Shown one piece after another: positions 60,651 through 64,000 of a DNA stretch of 64,000 nt. The position numbers and the translations under genes are program-made. The stretch is taken from contig NC_134280.1 in the NCBI RefSeq assembly GCF_949628215.1, positions 44,852,621 to 44,916,620 on the forward strand. Direction: 5' to 3'. The notes under the pieces are model-generated. The model saw only the letters and a program-made list of their open reading frames with translations, was not told where the DNA came from and did no database searches. The stretch's first letter is position 1. Every line of letters starts with the position of its first letter. This DNA is from Phalacrocorax aristotelis. Taxonomy: Eukaryota; Chordata; Aves; Suliformes; Phalacrocoracidae.

Positions 60651-62811
60651 TTGCCAGAGCAACCAATATGGCTGCCGTAGCAACCAATATAGCTGCCTAG
60701 CAACAAAGATATTTGCAATATCAGCCAAGAGGGCGATCCTAGCAGCAAAGTTGGATGCCATAGCAACCAAGGTAGCAGCCCTAGCAACCAAGATTATAGC
60801 CATAGCAGCCAAGGTGGCCGCCTTAGCAACAAACGTGGCATCCTAGCAACCAGGACGGCCACACTAACAACGGTAGATTCCTGCCAAAGCAAGCAACGTG
60901 ACGGCCGTAGCAACGAAGTTTGCTTCCATAGCAAACAAGATGTTTACCGTAGCAACCAAGTCGTTTGACCTAGCAACCAAAATGGCTGCCATAGCAACCA
61001 AAATGGCCACTCTTGCAACCGAGATGGCTGACCAAGCAACCAAGATGGTAACCATAGCAACCAAGATGGCGAGCCTAGCAACCAAGATGGCTTCCCTAGC
61101 AACCAAGGTGTCCAACTTAGCAGCAAAGATGGCTGCCATAGTAACCAAAATGGCGACCCTAGCAACAAAGATGGTTGCCATAGCAAAGAGGATGGCCTCA
61201 CTAGCAAACAAAATAGCTGCCATAGCAACCAAGATTGCAACCCTAGCAACGAGGATGGCTGCCATAGCAACTGTGATGGCCGCCCTAGCAACAAAGGTGG
61301 CTGCCATAGCAACCAAGATGGCCATTCTAGCAATCAAAATGGTTGCCATAGCAACCAAGATGGCCAATTTAGCAGCAAAGATGGCTGTTATAGCGACCAA
61401 AATGGCCACCCTAGCAACAAAGACGGCTGCCATAGCAACCAAGATGGTTGCCAAAGCAACCAAAATGGCTGCTGTAACAACCAATATGGAGGCCTAGCAA
61501 CCAAGAGAGTTGCTATAGCAACCAAGAGGGCGATCCTAGCAACCAAGATGGTTGCCATAGCATCCAAAGTGGCCAGTTTAGCAACAAAGTTGGCTGCCAT
61601 AGCAACCATGATGGTTGCCAAAGCAACCAAAATGGCCGCCCTAGCAACCAATATGGCTGCCTAGCAACCAAGATAGTTGCTATAGCAAACAAGACGGCGA
61701 TCCTAGCAACCAAGATGGTTGCCATAGCAGCCAAGGTGGCCAGTTTAGCAACAAAGTTGGCTGCCATAGCAACCAAGGTGGCAGCCCTAGCAACCAAGAT
61801 GGTTGCATAGCAGCCAGGTGGCCGCCCTAGCAACCAAGATTATAGCCATAGCAACCAAGGTGGCCGCCTTAGCAACAAATGTGGCATCCTAGCAACCAGG
61901 ATGGCCACACTAACAACGCTAGATTCTTGCCAAAGCAACCAATATGACGGCCGTAGCAACGAAGTGTGATTCCATAGCAACCAAGATATTTACACTAGCA
62001 ACCAAGTCGTGTGACCTAGCAACCAAGATGGCCACGCCAGCAACCAAGATGGTTGCCATAGCAGCCAAGGTGGCCAGTTTAGCAACAAAGTTGGCTGCCA
62101 TAGCAACCAAGGTGGCAGCCCTAGCAACCAAGATGGATGCATAGCAGCCAAGGTGGCCGCCTTAGCAACAAACGTGGCGCCCTAGCAACCAGGATGGCCA
62201 CACTAACAACGCTAGATTCTTGCCAAAGCAACCAATATGACGGCCGTAACAACGAAGTTTGTTTCCGTAGCAACCAAGATGTTTACCGTAGCAAGCTATT
62301 CGGCTGACCTAGCAACCAAGATGGCTGCCCCTAGCAACCAAGATGACTGCCCCTAGCAACCAAGATGGTCGCCCTAGCAACCAAAATGGCTGCCCTAGCA
62401 ACCAATATGGCGACCCTAGCAACCAAAAAGGCTGCCATAGCAACCAAGAAGAATGCCCGAGGAACCAAGATTGCGACCCTAGCAACGAAGATGGCTGCCA
62501 TAGCAACCAAGATAGCCACATTAGCAACCAAGACGGTTGCCCTAGCAGACAAGGTTGCCAATTTATCAGCAAAGACGTCTGCCATAGCAACCAAGATGGC
62601 CAACAGAACAACTAAAATGGCTTCCATAGCAACCAAGATGGCCGCCGTAGCAACTAAGACAGTTGCCATAGCAACCAAGGTGGCCACCTTAGCAACAAAG
62701 GTGGCGCCCTAGCAACCAGGATGGCCACACTAACAATGCTAGATTCTTGCCAAAGCAACCAATATGGCAGCCGTAGCAACGAAGTTTGTTTCCATAGCAA
62801 CAAAGATGGCT
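60651..62811. repeat. Dispersed block, copy 2 (5621-bp offset)
   Basis: Second copy of 55030-57190. Shared private variants include AATATGGAGGCC, GCAGCCAGGTGGCC (a shortened unit) and AAGGTTGCCAATTTATC. The copies diverge after about 62811. Confidence 0.75.
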
Positions 62812-64000
62812 GCCATAGCAACCAAGATGGTTGCCAAAGCAACCAAAATGGCTGCTGTAGCAACCAATATGGATGCCTAGCAACCAAGAGAGTTGCTATA
62901 GCATCCAAGAGGGCGATCCTAGCAACCAAGATGGTTGCTAGCAGCCAAGGTGGCCAGTTTAGCAACAAAGTTGGCTGCCATAGCAACCAAGGTAGCAGCC
63001 CTAGCAACCAAGATGGTTGCATAGCAGCCAAGGTGGCCGCCCTAGCAACCAAGATTATAGCCATAGCAACCAAGGTGGCCGCCTTAGCAACAAACGTGGC
63101 GCCCTAGCAACAAGGTTGGCCACACTAACAACGCTAGTTTCTTGCCAAAGCAAGCAATATGACGGCCGTAGCAACGAAGTGTGATTCCATAGCTACCAAG
63201 ATATTTACACTAGCAACCAAGTCGTGTGACCTAGCAACCAAGATGGCCACGCCAGCAACCAAGATGGTTGCCATAGCAGCCAAGGTGGCCAGTTTAGCAA
63301 CAAAGTTGGCTGCCATAGCAACCAAGGTGGCAGCCCTAGCAACCAAGAGGGATGCATAGCAGCCAAGGTGGCCGCCCTAGCAACCAAGATTATAGCCATA
63401 GCAACCAAGGTGGCCGCCTTAGCAACAAATGTGGCACCCTAGCAACCAGGATGGCCACACTAACAACGCTAGATTCTTGCCAAAGCAACCAATATGACGG
63501 CCGTAGCAAGGAAGTTTGTTTCCATAGCAACCAAGATGTTTACCGTAGCAAGCTATTCGGCTGACCTAGCAACCAAGATGGCTGCCCCTAGCAACCAAGA
63601 TGACTGCCCCTAGCAACCAAGATGGTCGCCCTAGCAACCAAGATGGCTGCCCTAGCAATCAATATGGTACCCTAGCAACCAAAAAGGCTGCCATAGCAAC
63701 CAAGAAGAATGCCCGAGGAACCAAGATTGCGACCCTAGCAACGAAGATGGCTGCCATAGCAACCAAGATGGCCACCTTAGCAACCAAGACGGTTGCCCTA
63801 GCAGACAAGGTGGCCAATTTATCAGCAAAGACGGCTGCCATAGCAACCAAGATGGCCAACAGAACAACTAAAATGGCTTCCATAGCAACCAAGATGGCCG
63901 CCGTAGCAACTAAGACAGTTGCCATAGCAACCAAGGTGGCCACCTTAGCAACAAAGGTGGCGCCCTAGCAACCAGGATGGCCACACTAACAACGCTAGAT

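Larger units (their letters stand above)
19146..64000. repeat. Main 21-bp satellite array with higher-order structure (runs off the window)
   Basis: About 44.9 kb, roughly 2,100 units. The consensus is GCAACCAAGATGG followed by CTGCCATA; common variants change the last tetramer (CCCTA, CCTTA, CCGTA), the middle (AAGGTGG, AAAATGG, AAGATTATAG) or the head (GCAGCC, GCAACAA, GCAACGA). Most units are 21 bp. Recurrent 20-mers (ending GGATGCATA, or with AATGTGGCACCC) and 22-mers (ending GACTGCCCCTA; and the marker ACAACGCTAG...TTGCCAAA) occupy fixed places in the larger repeats. The marker recurs about every 240-1000 bp. Five of six frames of the consensus are open, so long spurious frames appear on both strands. 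There are no unrelated insertions in this stretch. Its right end is beyond the window. Confidence 0.97.

Noticed and set aside
19146..64000. Hundreds of open frames of 60-231 residues on both strands
   Set aside because: They are the same heptapeptide read over and over, in overlapping frames on both strands, explained by a 21-bp unit without stops. There are no promoters, splice signals or non-repetitive content.
19146..64000. CRISPR-like direct repeats
   Set aside because: There are no unique spacers; the whole unit is repeated head to tail, and the genome is eukaryotic.
10266..64000. Identity with the known 21-bp units of chicken W-chromosome XhoI/EcoRI repeats or the 41-bp CNM repeat
   Set aside because: Those are described as alternating A3-5 and T3-5 tracts around a GC core. 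This unit has no such phased A/T tracts. W linkage therefore cannot be claimed on this basis.

Overview
The window looks like an avian nuclear genome. The evidence is a chain of exons resembling the maestro heat-like repeat (MROH) family, which is widespread in birds, and three LTR elements of the ERV-L kind common in bird genomes. There is no bacterial gene organisation, rRNA, tRNA or CRISPR array. The species and chromosome cannot be determined from the sequence alone.

Layout: (1) 7-553 is a solo LTR. (2) 554-1101 is pyrimidine-rich, degenerate repeat sequence. (3) 1102-5278 holds nine exon-like blocks of an MROH-like gene on the + strand; at least two in-frame stops make it a probable pseudogene. 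(4) 5279-5878 shows nothing recognisable. (5) From about 5879 to the right edge the window is one tandem array of a unit of about 21 bp, roughly 48 kb in total, interrupted by two retroviral insertions. One is an old, 5'-truncated and stop-ridden ERV (6489-10265). The other is a young, structurally complete ERV-L-like provirus (12626-19145) with a perfect 5-bp target duplication, LTRs differing at 4 of 498 positions, and uninterrupted gag and pol frames separated by one in-frame UAG.

The satellite is the most unusual part. Its unit is GCAACCAAGATGG followed by CTGCCATA. It carries in fixed phase a YY1-type core (CAAGATGGC) and an RFX/X-box-type inverted repeat (GTTGCC-AT-AGCAAC), so the array could present on the order of two thousand potential sites for two well-known DNA-binding protein families. 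This is a motif reading, not shown binding. Units of 20, 21 and 22 bp are combined into higher-order repeats punctuated by a diverged 22-mer, with recent block duplications of about 526, 1029, 1241, 1635, 3105 and 5621 bp offset. The left edge (5.9-12.6 kb) is diverged and poorly ordered, while the part right of 19.1 kb is strongly homogenised.

The young provirus has several features worth following up. Its gag begins with about four hydrophobic, membrane-like segments. A 6-bp GC-rich hairpin lies 10 nt after the gag UAG, as expected of a readthrough signal. Its primer binding site matches tRNA-Lys(1,2). It has no env. The many open frames inside the satellite follow from a 21-bp period (7 codons) and are not annotated as genes.
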